DNA from: Pyronema omphalodes
Lineage: Eukaryota > Ascomycota > Pezizomycetes > Pezizales > Pyronemataceae
Length of the DNA: 64,000 nucleotides
Reading direction: 5' to 3'
NCBI GenBank assembly: GCA_024516155.1
Contig: JAJJXM010000045.1
Span: 1 to 64,000, forward strand
Positions 35,071-48,301 of the stretch are shown here, one piece after another. The notes below the pieces were generated by a model, which saw only the letters and a list, made by a program, of their open reading frames with translations, made no database searches and was not told the DNA's origin. The position numbers were made by a program, and so were the translations under genes. Within the stretch, counting starts at the first letter, position 1. Each line of letters starts with the position of its first letter.

Positions 35071-38000
35071 CAAGTTTGCAACTCAGACTTTGTCCTTGAA
35101 CGAGGATTACACGGTGCTCAGATATCATATGTGTTAGTTGTAGGGAGTGGAATATGGTCACGGTATCTCTGGCTTTCTAAAATACACAATCGTTGAAATA
35201 AGGTTGTGATGATCAGTATACGCCCATCAGTGGGATCTTGTAATTGGATATTTAAAATGTCCGATTGCAGATCAACTATCGATAGTTCTATGCATCTGGA
35301 ACCCGTGCTTGCATCATTCTGCCATCACCCTGCTTCACGCAGGTACATAACATCTGACCTACCTCAACTGCTGTATGTACTCACAGGATTCGGAAGAATG
35401 GGCAGTGTGGATGGAAAGTTGTATGGATACATGGGTGGAGGTGTGCAGGGTATGGAGTTGATATATATTATTGACACAGTCCTGACACTACGATACGTAC
35501 AGTTGGTACTTGATATTTGATGATTGGTACTCGATAATTGATACTACTTGATACAGGTGTTCAGGTCATAGGTCATGGGTTGCGGTTGTTGGTTGCGAGG
35601 ATGGAAGGATGGAAGGACTGTTTGCGAGGATGAGGGTATGGAGGATGGAGAATGGTAGGAAAGGGTTCACAGGTCGCGAGGTTGTCTCATGACGGACGCA
35701 GTTCAAGAGAAAGTAAGCAGCAAGAGGCAAGAAGGGCCATACGAAAAAAACAAAACGGATAACAAAAATGCAGAACGAAAAAACAGAATAAAATAAGAAA
35801 AACAAAGACGAAAACAAAAAGAGCAAATAAAAAACAAAACAAAACAGATTTAATAAAAGATGAAGCGGAACTAACGTCTACGGAGAAAAACAAAAATAAA
35901 AACAAAAAAAAACGTGTTAGTATCGGTAAGTAATCAAAAAACTACCAGCCATTCACAGCAAAAAAAGCTCAGATCCCCAGATCTTCAGATCGTCCGGTCT
36001 GGCGATCTTTAACCAGTCTATTCTCAATGTCGTCACTATTGAACTTTGGCAAGCGTCAAGCTTCGTCACTGCGCTGATCTAAGCGACCAACCGACCAACC
36101 GACTAAGCAAGCGATCAACCACATCTAAACTAACAGTCTAACACACAGACGGTCTAACACACGGACAGTTTTTCGTTCATTGTCTTGGCAAAGCTTGAAT
36201 CCGGGGAAGCGATGAAGGTAAGTTTAAGTTTATTTTTTGTATTCTTTCTATTTTCTATTTTCTAATTTTCTATTCTTTCATCTTTCTAACCTTTTTCTAA
36301 TGCTTTGTGTTTATTTCATGGTGATGATGTGATTTATATGCTCTTGTGGCATTATTTGAGGGATATTTATGTGATGACTGGCTGCCTACGGGGGCTGTGG
36401 AGGTTGTGGAGTTGTGAAGTTTATGTACCACGAGTACCACCAGACAAACCAGCGAAACTAGACAGGAGACTAGAGACAGGAGACCAGCGAAACGAGACAT
36501 TAGACATTCGACATTCGACATTTCACACGCGATTTATGCCCACCGACCATAGAATCAAGCGAATAAAGCAAATGAAGCGAATAAAGCAAATGAAGCGAAT
36601 GAACCAAAGTCAAGCGAGATTCGAAATTCGAAATTCAAATACGAAATTTGACATCCGAATAAAATATAAATCAATAGAAACTCAAGAGAAGCTCATAATT
36701 GCTCATATAAAAAATGAAGGGAAAGTACAGTCCGTTCGACTGTATACATAGGGCATACATACACCCCAGTTGCATGGATATGTAACATTGTAACCATGAC
36801 CATAACCATATACCCATGATCCATCTATAATATCCACACCGTGGTCTCGTCGTTTCGTATGGTGGTGAATATGGGTGAAATAGTGGGTTACCGTACTCAT
36901 TTTATATCTAATTGTCCCTGACATATGTGCCTCCGCATGATGTATATTGTGCACCTGCAGACGGAATTTCCTCTACCGTTCCAGAAAGATTTCTTCATTT
37001 TAAACAGGGTATGCATGAAACTGGATATATGTATTCGGGAAATTGGAGATTTTTGGAGATGGCGACATACAGTAAAAATCACCGTCATCATTTTATCATT
37101 ATTATTATCATCATTACTGGCGTCGCTTGGTTATTGGGTTGTGTTGTTTCGTCACTTCTTCGCTTCTTCGCTTCTTCGCTTCTTGTCGCGTTGCCTTCGC
37201 TTGCTTCGCTTGCTCCGTCTATGTGCATTCCGCTTTCCCAGCCAGCTCCCTAAGCCTCTCTTCCCCCATCTCCGGAATTCGGAATCCGGATCGCTTCCAG
37301 TCCTGTTCCCTGGCAGTGTGCTATTCTTAGCAACCACCGTGGGCTGCATAGCTGCATAATGACATTTCAGGAATGGCGTTGCATCTTTTTTGTTTTTTTG
37401 TTTTTTATGTAACAAGTAACAGATCTTTTGGAAGAACTTGTGCATAAGTAGATAAATAGAATAAATACAATAATACAAGAATCTTTTATCGATTGCGTTG
37501 CATTGCGTTGTTTTGTTTTGAATTGAATAAAAAGGAGAAAGGCGTGGTGTTCAGTTTTATTGGCACTTTCATTGAAGAGCAGCCAGCTTCTCTCAGCCAG
37601 CTTCTTCTCTTGCCCCGCTCGGTTGCCATGGCTGGCTGCTGGCTCCAACTGGATGACTAAGCACAACACCACTGGATGACTGGATGACTTGATGACTAAG
37701 CCACCCACCCACCCACCACCCACCTCCATCACTCCATCACTCTAAAATAGAAGCTTACCAAGCCCACTAACGACACGCCGGAAAAAGAGCTGGGTTGGGT
37801 TGCAAGGCAAGGCAAGGCAAGGCAAAGAACCGAACTGCGCCAGCCAGCCAGCCAGCAGCCAGCCAGCCAGCCAGCCCATCGCGGAGATCGCTCCAACGCT
37901 TCCAACGCAACGCAACAGACACGCACTAGAAACACCACCCCACAGGTCCACACTGCACAGCACAGTTAGCACAGTTCAGTTAGCACAAGTCGCTCGTTAC

Positions 38001-38328
38001 AGCTACATATTATCCGCTAGCGAAAAAGAATCCAGCCAGCAGGGAATAACCAAGGTCCAACAGCAAGGACGGAGAGAGAAGACAGACAGACGGATAGACA
38101 GAGAGACTGGAGACAGACGGACAGACAGCCAGACAAAACCAAGGCAGGAACAGAATAAACGTTCGACAGCACGATCAGGAAGAACTGACAACTGGACGAC
38201 TTTGGCAGCTGGGAGAAGGGATACGACTTTTACTTTAAACTTTCACTTTTGCAACCCAACTCCGGTGACAAACACGACGAAGGAATTACGAAACTACATC
38301 TCATCTCATCTCAACCACCTCGAACCAG
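35071..38328 (+). repeat. tandem unit 2 (about 3.26 kb)
   Basis: Nearly identical to units 1 and 3; most differences I see are 1-nt insertions or deletions, often in homopolymers (for example CCGGGGAAGC here versus CCGGGGGGAAGC in unit 1). The same landmarks occur in the same order, including ATG-AAG-GTAAGT at 36212-36223. Confidence 0.92.
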
Positions 38329-41300
38329 CAAGTTTGCAACTCAGACCTTTGTCCTTGAACGAGGAATTACACGGTGCTCAGCTATAATATGTGTTAGTTG
38401 TAGGGAGTGGAATATGGTCACGTGATCTCTGGCTTCATCTAAAATACACAATCGTTTGAAATAAGGTTGTGATGATCAGTATACGCCCATCAGTGGGATC
38501 TTGTAATTGGATATTTAAAATGTCCGATTGCAGATCAACTATCGATAGTTCTATGCATCTGGAACCCGTGCTTGCATCATTCGCATCACCCTGCTTCCGG
38601 CACAGGTACATAACATCTGACCTACCCTCAACTGCTGTATGTACTCACAGGATTCGGGAAGAATGGGCAGTGTGGATGGAAAGTTGGTATGGATACATGG
38701 GTGGAGGAGTGTGCAGGGTATGGAGTTGATATAATTATTGACACAGTCCTGACACTACGATACGTACAGTTGGTACTTGATATTTGATGATTGGTACTCG
38801 ATAATGATACTACTTGATACAGGTGTTCAGGTCATAGGTCATGGGTTGCGGTTGTTGGTGCGAGGATGGAAGGAGGAGGACTGTTTGCGAGGATGAGGGT
38901 ATGGAGGAGGGAGAATGGTAGGAAAGGGTTCACAGGTCGCGAGGTTGTCTCATGACGGACGCAGTTCAAGAAGAAAGTAAGCAGCAAGAGGCAAGAAGGG
39001 CCATACGAAAAAAAACAAAACGGATAAACAAAAATGCAGAACGAAAAAACAGAATAAAATAAGAAAAACAAAGACGAAAACAAAAAGAGCAAATAAAAAC
39101 AAAACAAAACAGATTTAATAAAAGATGAAGCGGAACTAACGTCTACGGAGAAAAACAAAAATAAAAACAAAAAAAAACGTGTTAGTATCGGTAAGTAATC
39201 AAAAAACTACCAGCCATTCACAGCAAAAAAAGCTCAGATCCCCAGATCTTCAGATCGTCCGGTCTGGCGATCTTTAACCAGTCTATTCTCAATGTCGTCA
39301 CTATTGAACTTTGCAAGCGTCAAGCTTCGTCACTGCGCTGATCTAAGCGACCAACCGACCAACCGACTAAGCAAGCGATCAACCACATCTAAACTAACAG
39401 TCTAACACACAGACGGTCTAACACACGGACAGTTTTCTTCGTTCATTGTCTTGGCAAAGCTTGAATCCGGGGAAGCGATGAAGGTAAGTTTAAGTTTATT
39501 TTTTTTATTCTTTCTATTTTCTATTTTTCTAATTTTTCTATTCTTTCATCTTTCTAACCTTTTTCTAATGCTTTGTGTTTTATTTCATGGTGATGATGTG
39601 ATTTATATGCTCTTTTGTGGCATTATTTGAGGGATTATTTATGTGATGACTGGCTGCCTACGTGGGGCTGTGGAGGTTGTGGAGTTGTGAAGTTTATGTA
39701 CCACGAGTACCACCAGACAAAACCAGCGAAACTAGACAGGAGACTAGAGACAGGAGACCAGCGAAACGAGACATTAGACATTCGACATTCGACATTTCAC
39801 ACGCGATTTATGCCCACCGACCATAGAATCAAGCGAATAAAGCAAATGAAGCGAATAAAGCAAATGAAGCGAATGAACCAAGTCAAGCGAGATTCGAAAT
39901 TCGAAATTCAAAATACGAAATTTGACATTCCGAATAAACAATAAATCAGAAACTCAAGAGAAGCTCATAATTGCTCATAATAAAAAATGAAGGGAAAGTA
40001 CAGTCCGTTCGACTGTATACATAGGGCATACATACACCCCAGTTGCATGGATATGTAACATTGTAACCATGACCATAACCATATACCCATGATCCATCTA
40101 TAAATCCACACCGTGGTCTCGTCGTTTCGTATGGTGGTGAATATGGTGAATATAGTGGGTACCGTACTCATTTTATATCTAATTGTCCCTGACATATGTG
40201 CCTCCGCATGATGTATATTGTGCACCTGCAGACGGAATTTCCTCTACCGTTCCAGAAAGATTTTCTTTTAAACAGGGTATGCATGAAACTGGATATATGT
40301 ATTCGGGAAATTGGAGATTTTTGGAGATGGCGACATACAGTAAAAATCACCGTCATCATTTTATCATTATTATATCATCTACTGGCGTCGCTTGGTTATT
40401 GGGTTGTGTTGTTTCGTCACTTCTTCGCTTCTTCGCTTCTTCGCTTCTTGTCGCGTTGCCTTCGCTTGCTTCGCTTGCTCCGTCTATGTGCATTCCGCTT
40501 TCCCAGCCAGCTCCCTAAGCCTCTCTTCCCCCATCTCCGGAATTCGGAATCCGGATCGCTTCCAGTCCTGTTCCCTGGCAGTGTGCTATTCTTAGCAACC
40601 ACCGTGGGCTGCATAGCTGCATAATGACATTTCAGGAATGGCGTTGCATCTTTTTGTTTTTTGTTTATGTAACAAGTAACAGATCTTTTGGAAGAACTTG
40701 TGCATAAGTAGATAAATAGAATAAATACAATATATACAAGAATCTTTTATCGATTGCGTTGCATTGCGTTGTTTTTGTTTGAATTGAAAAAAGGAGAAAG
40801 GCGTGGTGTTCAGTTTTATTGGCACTTTCATTGAAGAGCAGCCAGCTTCTCTCAGCCAGCTTCTTCTCTTGCCCCGCTCGGTTGCCATGGCTGGCTGCTG
40901 GCTCCAACTGGATGACTAAGCACAACACCACTGGATGACTGGATGACTTGATGACTAAGCCACCCACCCACCCACCCACCCACCTCCATCACTCCATCAC
41001 TCTAAAATAGAAGCTTACCAAGCCCACTAACGACACGCCGGAAAAAGAGCTGGGTTGGGTTGCAAGGCAAGGCAAGGCAAGGCAAAGAACCGAACTGGGC
41101 CCAGCCAGCCAGCCACAGCCAGCCAGCCAGCCAGCCCATCGCGGAGATCGCTCCAACGCTTCCAACGCAACGCAACAGACACGCACTAGAAACACCACCA
41201 CCACAGGTCCACACTGCACAGCACAGTTAGCACAGTTCAGTTAGCACAAGTCGCTCGTTACAGCTACATATTATCCGCTAGCGAAAAAGAAACCAGCCAG

Positions 41301-41591
41301 CAGGGAATAACCAAGGTCCAACAGCAAGGACGGAGAGAAAGACAGACAGACGGATAGACAGAGAGACTGAAGACAGACGGACAGACAGCCAGACAAAACC
41401 AAGGCAGGAACAGAATAAACGTTCGACAGCAACGATCAGGAAGAACTGACAACTGGACGACTTTGGCAGCTGGAAGAAGGGATACAACTTTTACTTTAAA
41501 CTTTCACTTTTACAACCCAACTCCGGTGACAAACACGACGGAAGAATTACGAAACTACATCTCATCTCATCTCAACCACCTCCCGAACCAG
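38329..41591 (+). repeat. tandem unit 3 (about 3.26 kb), ending at the Flc/TRP gene
   Basis: The third full unit. Its right end (CTCATCTCATCTCAACCACC, then CGAACCAG at 41591) passes directly into unique sequence, and the start codon of the TRP-type gene lies 24 nt further on. ATG-AAG-GTAAGT is at 39478-39489. Differences from unit 2 are again mainly single-base indels. Confidence 0.92.
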
Positions 41592-41615
41592 CTCCATGCC
41601 AACTGCTACCACAAA

Positions 41616-44264
41616 ATGAAAATACCTTCCCTCGTTACTAGTTATGTCGCTATATTATCGCTTCTTCTACCGTCGACGCGACTAGCAGAATCCTGCGTTC
41701 AACTTCGCTATCAACCTGTCAAGACCTGCACGGAATAACCGCGAAGCTCTTCAACGTATCCTTCACACCGGACGATGGCCAACTAAAAATCCGCATCAAC
41801 GGTGCATCACAAGTGTTGGGGAAGTAAAAGCAAGAGTAACAGTATTAGCTATGGATTCAAAGTTATTTCTCAAGAAATAAATCCATGTAATACTCCCGGT
41901 TTGCAGACTATGTGTCCTATGAGTTTACAAGATTTGGATTTGAATTTTCAGCAAACATTAAAGGATACAGTTGACCGAATTCCCTGTTTGTTCCAGTCTA
42001 CTCCATTTCCATAGTTCACATGCTAATATATAGAGAAAAACAGCTATCGCTTACCAAATTCCAAATCTCGACGGAGTAGCACGGCTCGAAGTCATCGATA
42101 AATCAAACTCGGTTGTAGCTTGTGTAGAAGCACCATTAAGCAACGGACAAACCGTATTACACCCAGCTGTCGGATGGACCTGCGCTTTAATATTTCTCTT
42201 GACGTTATTAATTTCCAACATACTTTCCGGAGGTTATCCAGCTATCGCCGCACATGTTGGAGCTCATGCAGCTGTGTTGTTGGGCTACTTTCAATCCGTT
42301 GCGATGATTGCTATGATTTCCGTTCCATTACCACCGCTGGTTTCGGCTTGGGCAGGAAATTTCATCTGGACGCTTGGCATTGTGAGAGTGGATTTTGGCA
42401 GCGGGTTCTGCATTGGTATATTCAAGCTACTGGGGGGACGCCCCAGAGTTTGTTTAAAAAACAGGAAGTGGTTTCCGTACAGATTGCTAAGCGAGGCTTG
42501 GAAGTTGCAGACTTGGTCAGGAGGTATGCTGAGGGAGATATACCTTGTCAAGAGCCGCCGCTTATGGTTTTGATCCTATCTATGATACTGTCCCGGAACC
42601 CTCCCATGTTCCGCTGTGGAAACGGACAAATAGAGATGCAACATTAGATGCCTCTCCCTCCTCGGGTATCATCAAGGTTACAGGTATTGCACGAATGGCT
42701 TACCTGGCAAAGATCGAAACTACCAATATCTTCATGACGGGATTTTCATTCTTTGTTGCATTACTATTTGCGACGGTGGTGATAGTGGTCGGGTTTCGAC
42801 TGTGTTTGGCAGGGAAGGGAAAGGATGGGAATTGGTCCGAGTTGAAGAGAAATTGGAAGATTGTATTGAAGGGTGCTGTTTTAAAGTTATTCTGGATGGC
42901 ATTACCAATGATTGTGAGTAGTTCCCAGGGTATCCCAGACGTCGCAAATAGTACAGAAACAAGCTAACCCTCATATATAGCTTCTCCTAGCACCCTACGA
43001 ACTATCCCACATCAGCTCCCCCGCCGCCACAACCCTCGCCGTATTCTTCCTGCTCAGCTCACTGGGCCTAATTTTCCTCGCCACCTTCCGTATCCTTCGT
43101 CTTCCTACATCGCAACTAATCCTCGATCCCGAAGTATGGGCAAAATACGGCGGTGTCTACGGAATATTCCTCTCCCCCGGCAGCGAGCCCGATCGCAGTA
43201 CCCCCGGCATCACAGCCGCACGCAGCAACATCGTCGGTTTCAACTCCTCATCATCAGCAGCAGAAAAGAAATCCCACCATTCCCGCCGTTTATCCAAATC
43301 CTCTAAATCTTCTAAATCCTCTAACCTCCGCTTCCTTCACACCCAGAAATTCCTTCTCATCCTCCTTCCCATAATAATTTTAAAACCCCTACTAACTGCA
43401 ACCCTACAATCACATGGCCTACCCCTCGTTATCCTCCTCCTGATACTAGACTTGATTTTCCTCGTCGCTGTCAGCATGGGTAAACCTTTCCTCGACCGCA
43501 GGATTTCAATGTTGGCTATCGCCATTGCGACAGTGGGTGTTATTAATGCTGTCCTAGCACTGATCTGGGGGTTGGGGAGTAATGATGGGGCAGCCAAGGC
43601 GACGGATGGAGCCACGGAGCCAAAGGGAGCAACGGTCCCGGATTATGTTAAAGGAGTAGCGGGAGTGGTGTTTGTAATCATTAATCTTGTCTGGTTGATT
43701 GTGTTATTATGCATGGTTGTTGCCGCGGGTATCAGGGGGGTTATGAAGAGGAAGACTGTGGAGGCTGCAGGGAGGGGGGTTGATCCGACTGGAGTGATGG
43801 ATGCAGCTAGGAGAAGAGATCTAGAGGAGGATATAACCGATGGTACCCTGGGTATGGGAGCTGGAAACACAGCACCGCCACAATCAGCATCATCGACGAC
43901 GCACCCCAACTCTAACTACAACTACAACTACCTAAACCCAGCAAACCCAGCACATCAGCAACGACATAACAGACAGAAAATGCAAATGGATGTCCTAGAC
44001 GAAGAATCTAGAAGACATTCCAGTCCCGAATCGGAAATGGGCGATGCAAGCTTGAAACCTTATCACGGTGATCTGGTGGCTCCGGCCCGGCCCCTGTAGG
44101 TGGAGGTGGAGGTTTGACGGAACAGCCGGAACACCCGGCACAGCAGGCACAACACGGACAGGGACAGGTACAGTATAGCTTATAGTCCGGCGATGCAGCA
44201 GGCACAGGCACAAGGGCAGGGACAGAGTTATATACCGTATTCGCAGGGCTATAGTGGGAGATAG
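41616..44264 (+). CDS. Flc/Pkd2-family TRP-like membrane protein (frame interrupted)
   Basis: A signal peptide (from 41616, with VAILSLLLPSTRLAES) is followed by an ML-like lumenal domain with Cys pairs (CVQLRYQPVKTC; INPCN then MCPM; RIPSIAYQIPNLDG) and then a TRP-type multi-pass region with HWYIQATGGTPQSL, KIETTNIFMTGFSFFV and FKLFWMALP-type segments. The tail is hydrophilic and Gln/Gly-rich, ending near 44264. This is the layout of fungal Flc and fission-yeast Pkd2 proteins, ER/plasma-membrane proteins linked to FAD transport, calcium and cell-wall integrity. Introns: 41986-42043 (GTTTGT donor, GCTAAT branch) and 42914-42980 (GTGAGT donor, GCTAAC branch). About seven single-base frame changes are needed (near 41731, 41822, 41850, 42410, 42540, 44095, 44190), with no nonsense substitution. 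That suggests sequence errors at least as much as decay. The upstream region is the tandem array. Confidence 0.75.
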
Positions 44265-44845
44265 ATTCTAGATAGATGCTAGATCGTAGATAAGGGATGG
44301 CGGTGGTGATGAGGTTTTCTTCTTCTGTTCTTGTTTTCCTTGGCTTGCTTTTTTTTCTCTTTTCTTACGTCTGCTGGCTTTCTGTCCTTGCTTGTTTTTT
44401 TTCCTGATGCGATGCGTGCAATGCGATGTGATGCGATGAGTACACTAGTTGTAACTTAACTGTAACTTTTTTTATTCTCTTTATTATGGGATTTTTGTAT
44501 TTGGGCTTTGGTTGGTTGGTTGGTTTGGGCTTTCCGGCTTTGGTTACTTTGCTGGGCTTTGGTGCTTTGGGTGTGTTATAAAGTGGCTTTTTACTTTAGT
44601 TTCTAGCTTGCTTGCTTGCTGGGTTGCTGGCATACTGGCATACTGGCTTACTGGGTTGCTGGATTGCTGGCATTTTCCTAAGGAATTAAGAGATGCATAG
44701 GTAAATATGGATACGGATATGGAAATGGATATGGAAATGAAGAGATGGAAATGGGATATGTATTTGTATGCGTAAACTATAGCTGTAAATTTGTATTTGC
44801 AGATGCTATGTTACTTTTACTTATAAGTTACGATGCTGGTTTGAT

Positions 44846-44887
44846 GGTGATTGGTGATTGGTGATTGGTGATTGGTGATTGGTGATT
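44846..44887. repeat. heptanucleotide microsatellite (GGTGATT)6
   Basis: Six perfect copies of GGTGATT, 42 nt. Confidence 0.95.
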
Positions 44888-45716
44888 GCGTATGGTGTGG
44901 GACGTGGGGTATGGGGTACGGGGTATGGGTATTGTAAAAAGGTGGTAATAGGAAATAGGAAATAGATAGGAAATAGGAAATTGACACGGCTTGTCTGGTA
45001 CGGATTATACGGATTATACGGATGATATTGTGTTTTTGTTTAGCTGTTGTGCTGGGTTATTGTTTTTATTTGTCTGGCTGGTATATAAGAAGCATATCTT
45101 ATATAGTACTTGTTTTACTCACAGGGCAGATATATGGAGTAATATATGGTATATAGATCTATGATATATAGCATATAGATCTAGCAATAATACGGTATGG
45201 TAAATTTGTAATCATCTATAATAATACAATGTATTCGAAACATCGATGTATAGATACGTATATGTTATTAGACAGGACTACATATCACGGAATAGTATAG
45301 TCCATCAACATAGCTCCATATCCTGCGCCGGACCTTCTTCGAGTTTGATGATACGTATTGACCATGGTTGTGCTTGTGAGGAATGGATTATGGGTATATT
45401 AACTCTTTATAGGGAAGTATGGATTATCATCATGGTTATACAGAAAGCGCTCTGTGTCATTGAATTATCACAGCACACCACACCATACCCACCACACCAC
45501 ACCACAGCACCCAGCATATAGAATACGTCAGTGTCATATATTATTATCATCACATTCCATCACTCTCGAAATGTTGAAGGTCTATACCACTGGGAATATT
45601 TTATGGAGATTTTGGATTTGATAGTAGTTTATTATTGGGTTAGAATGAATTGAATTAGGTATAGTTCCATGCAGGCTAGTATAACAGGCGGGGTATAGCG
45701 GATAGTATTGGAGGGC

Positions 45717-45734
45717 GGGGGGGGGGGGGGGGGG
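45717..45734. repeat. poly-G homopolymer, 18 nt
   Basis: An uninterrupted G run followed by GAGGGGC repeats (to about 45750). Confidence 0.95.
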
Positions 45735-45959
45735 CGAGGGGCGAGGGGCAGTGCAAAGAGCGTGCCCCTTAATCTCCCTCCATTACCAACGGCAAAAGCG
45801 CATGGTTGTAGATAAAATTTTGTCTAATATTTTGCTAGAGGAAAATCTACCCAGCCACAAAAACAGCCTTACAAGCGTCTCTACTGCGTGTTGAAGAGCA
45901 AGAGGTTTGACGTACGGAAAGGCTTTAGCACGAGCACGAGCACGAGAGGGAGAGAAAGA

Positions 45960-46055
45960 TGGAGGTGGAGCTGTGATCCGGATAGAGAACAAAGTGTCTA
46001 TAACGACAAAGGGAACATAAGGAGGATATGTGCGCTAAGGTAATATCCACCTCGG
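45960..46055 (-). mobile_element. possible diverged MITE-like element, copy D
   Basis: A 96-bp segment starting TGGAGGTGGA (45960-45969) and ending TCCACCTCGG (46046-46055). The length and ends match the family at 25.9-27.5 kb, but the interior is only weakly similar, mainly the GCGCACATATCC block on the minus strand. Confidence 0.35.
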
Positions 46056-47626
46056 TCCTCCATCAACAGTCACAAGGAGAACACGGCTCTGCAGGCTACT
46101 ACTTCATCACTGCGTAGACTTTGACTTCACTAGATACCGATTGATCAACTCTCAATATGTTTCTTTTCCACTCTCATCTCAGTGCTACTGGGGCTCGCTT
46201 TGATATTGCATTGATTTTGTATCAGTCTGTGGTGTATGCATTTGGATGGAAACGATAACCTTGCTTTGTGAGACACCCTGACGGTAAAAGCCTCGGCGAT
46301 AATGGATTTTGCACAGCCTGGTGATCAGCTGCGATTTTAGCCGCGCCTCTGTGTAGAATCATATATCGTATAACTGTTCGCGGTTCAAAAGGAATATTCT
46401 TGTATAGGAGATAAAGAAGTTTCATATATAAGCCCCATCGGGACTACGGCCATTTATGCTGAATTATGATGGAGAGGCCTCACTGTCGTTCAACTAACGT
46501 CTCTTTCGCGGAAATTTCTTTGGCGTTCTTCATCAGAGATTGGGATATTGAACTATCTGTAGCGTGTACTAAAATATCTCTCTCTTCGCGTAGCAATTTT
46601 GCGATGATTTCTTTTTTGTACCGGCCGGCAGTCGTTGAACAATTGAGTGATATTTCATGATACAACGTACCCAAATTCCGTGTCAATTCTTCGCAAATCA
46701 CAATGAAGGAGGGTTCAGGATAATATCAAAAAAGGTATAGGGATATTTGAGAGAAATAACAGGATTGTTGGATTTTGGAGAAATTAGGGCTAATATATAT
46801 ATATTTATGGCTGCACATGAGAATGTCTGAGGAGCGGCGGCCTGCATCGAATGGGTGATAACATATGCAGCTACGCGAATTGAGGCAATATGCAATGAAG
46901 TTGGAGTAAATCGATCATGTATGCTGGAAGAAGGGTACAATAATCTGCAAAGATTTTAAGTATTACATAGTTAAATAAATAAAAATAAGCGAAGGCAGTG
47001 CAAAGAATAGTCGTAGTTCACAAGGTACTACATATTGCCAAATTATAAACCACCGGGTGCACAGGATCCTCTTAGAGTACAAATAGTTTCCCGCAGCTGA
47101 ATCCTGTCGTATCACGCAAGACCTGCACTGTACCGCGCCCAGAGTACACAGGGTGAGCTCCATACCATTCCTAATAGGCACCGCTGCCGATCGCCGTCCA
47201 TCAGTCGTATATATGATAGCTATCCCGAATGCTTTATATACGGATACCCGCGAGAATTATACGTACAGCCGATATCCACATTAGCGGGTTCATCTATGCT
47301 CCAATTATGGATAGCTAACATTCATTGAACGCTGTGCAACACCTAGTCAAGGATACATAACCACGGGTTCTACCCTGATTCTTGATTTCAACGCTGTGAA
47401 CGGTGGACGCGTGGACTTGGGTATAAACGGTTATCGCTACCCAACGACTAGATTTCCTTTGAAGTTCATGACACTCAAATTCCACGTCGGGGGGAAACAG
47501 CAATACCGTCAAGCTACAGCAGGTGAGTCTCATGATCCTGATTAACCTCTCCGTTTCCCAATCGCACGGGTTATCGATCTCTTCCTGTCAGCATCATGAT
47601 TGGATTTGAATAAAAGCCCTCACACG
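46056..47626. other. intergenic, upstream of the 47.6-kb gene
   Basis: No supported gene. A GTGAGT...CTGATTAAC...GTCAG stretch (47522-47590) would make a good intron in the 5' leader of the next gene, since the flanking sequence carries stops in all useful frames. Confidence 0.4.
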
Positions 47627-48301
47627 ATGCTACAGAATACAACGAGAATCATCAATACTAACAACCAAAATTTCCACCAGCCCCGCTTCTTCAGCGCGAA
47701 TATGACAAATCCCGATCCTTCACCAACCTTCCAACACATCCACCATCGTTCTCAATCCTACTCCCTACAGCAAATCCCCTCCGAAATTCCACCTCTCGAA
47801 GAACCCTGTCTTTTCCCACAAAAACGGCCCAAATCAGTCCCAATTCTACCCAGCCAACACACACCAGCCATGTCATCTATCGGGTCCTCACCCCACCGCA
47901 ACCTCGACGAAGCCGAAATCGCCCGACGAAAACGCATAAACCGGAATTTCACTGTTCATTACGACCAGAACGAAGTCGATTTACAAATACTTCTCGTAAC
48001 CAAGACGACATGTACATTGAGGAGAGATTCCATAGTGGAATTGATAAAGAACTATAATCATCGACTGGATGATGTAGTGGAAGGGGATGTTGAATTGGGA
48101 TTTAGTAACAGTCAACCTGGGCAGTTGAAACAGTGTGAGATTTATAAGAGTGTGCAATATCTTTGTAAGCGGAAGAAAGGATACAGGAAACGCCATGCGG
48201 AGGAGAGAAAGAGGATTCGGGATTGTTTGGTACTGATAGATGAGGTTGTAGATGAGATGTATGCGCATTTTGGTAGCGATAGTGAGGGGGAGATGGAATA
48301 G
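47627..48301 (+). CDS. hypothetical charged protein, single exon
   Basis: An uninterrupted frame of 224 codons from the ATG at 47627. The open frame extends further upstream only from a TTG, and an alternative ATG is at 47702 (MTNPDP). The N-terminal 80 residues are Pro/Ser/His-rich and look disordered. The C-terminal half is charged and probably helical, with EAEIARRKRINRNF (about residues 95-108), a KRKKGYRKRHAEERKRIRD basic stretch and an acidic end. There is no signal peptide or membrane segment. The basic stretch could serve nuclear localisation. I do not recognise the family. Confidence 0.6.
   Translation: MLQNTTRIINTNNQNFHQPRFFSANMTNPDPSPTFQHIHHRSQSYSLQQIPSEIPPLEEPCLFPQKRPKSVPILPSQHTPAMSSIGSSPHRNLDEAEIARRKRINRNFTVHYDQNEVDLQILLVTKTTCTLRRDSIVELIKNYNHRLDDVVEGDVELGFSNSQPGQLKQCEIYKSVQYLCKRKKGYRKRHAEERKRIRDCLVLIDEVVDEMYAHFGSDSEGEME

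Larger units (their letters stand above)
44265..45959. other. AT-rich spacer with microsatellites
   Basis: No gene. It holds simple sequence: ATGGAAATGGATATGG-type repeats (44705-44760), (GGTGATT)6, GGAAATAG repeats (44950-44980), ACACCACACC (45475-45510), TATA-rich sequence (45130-45200) and a poly-G run. Confidence 0.5.
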
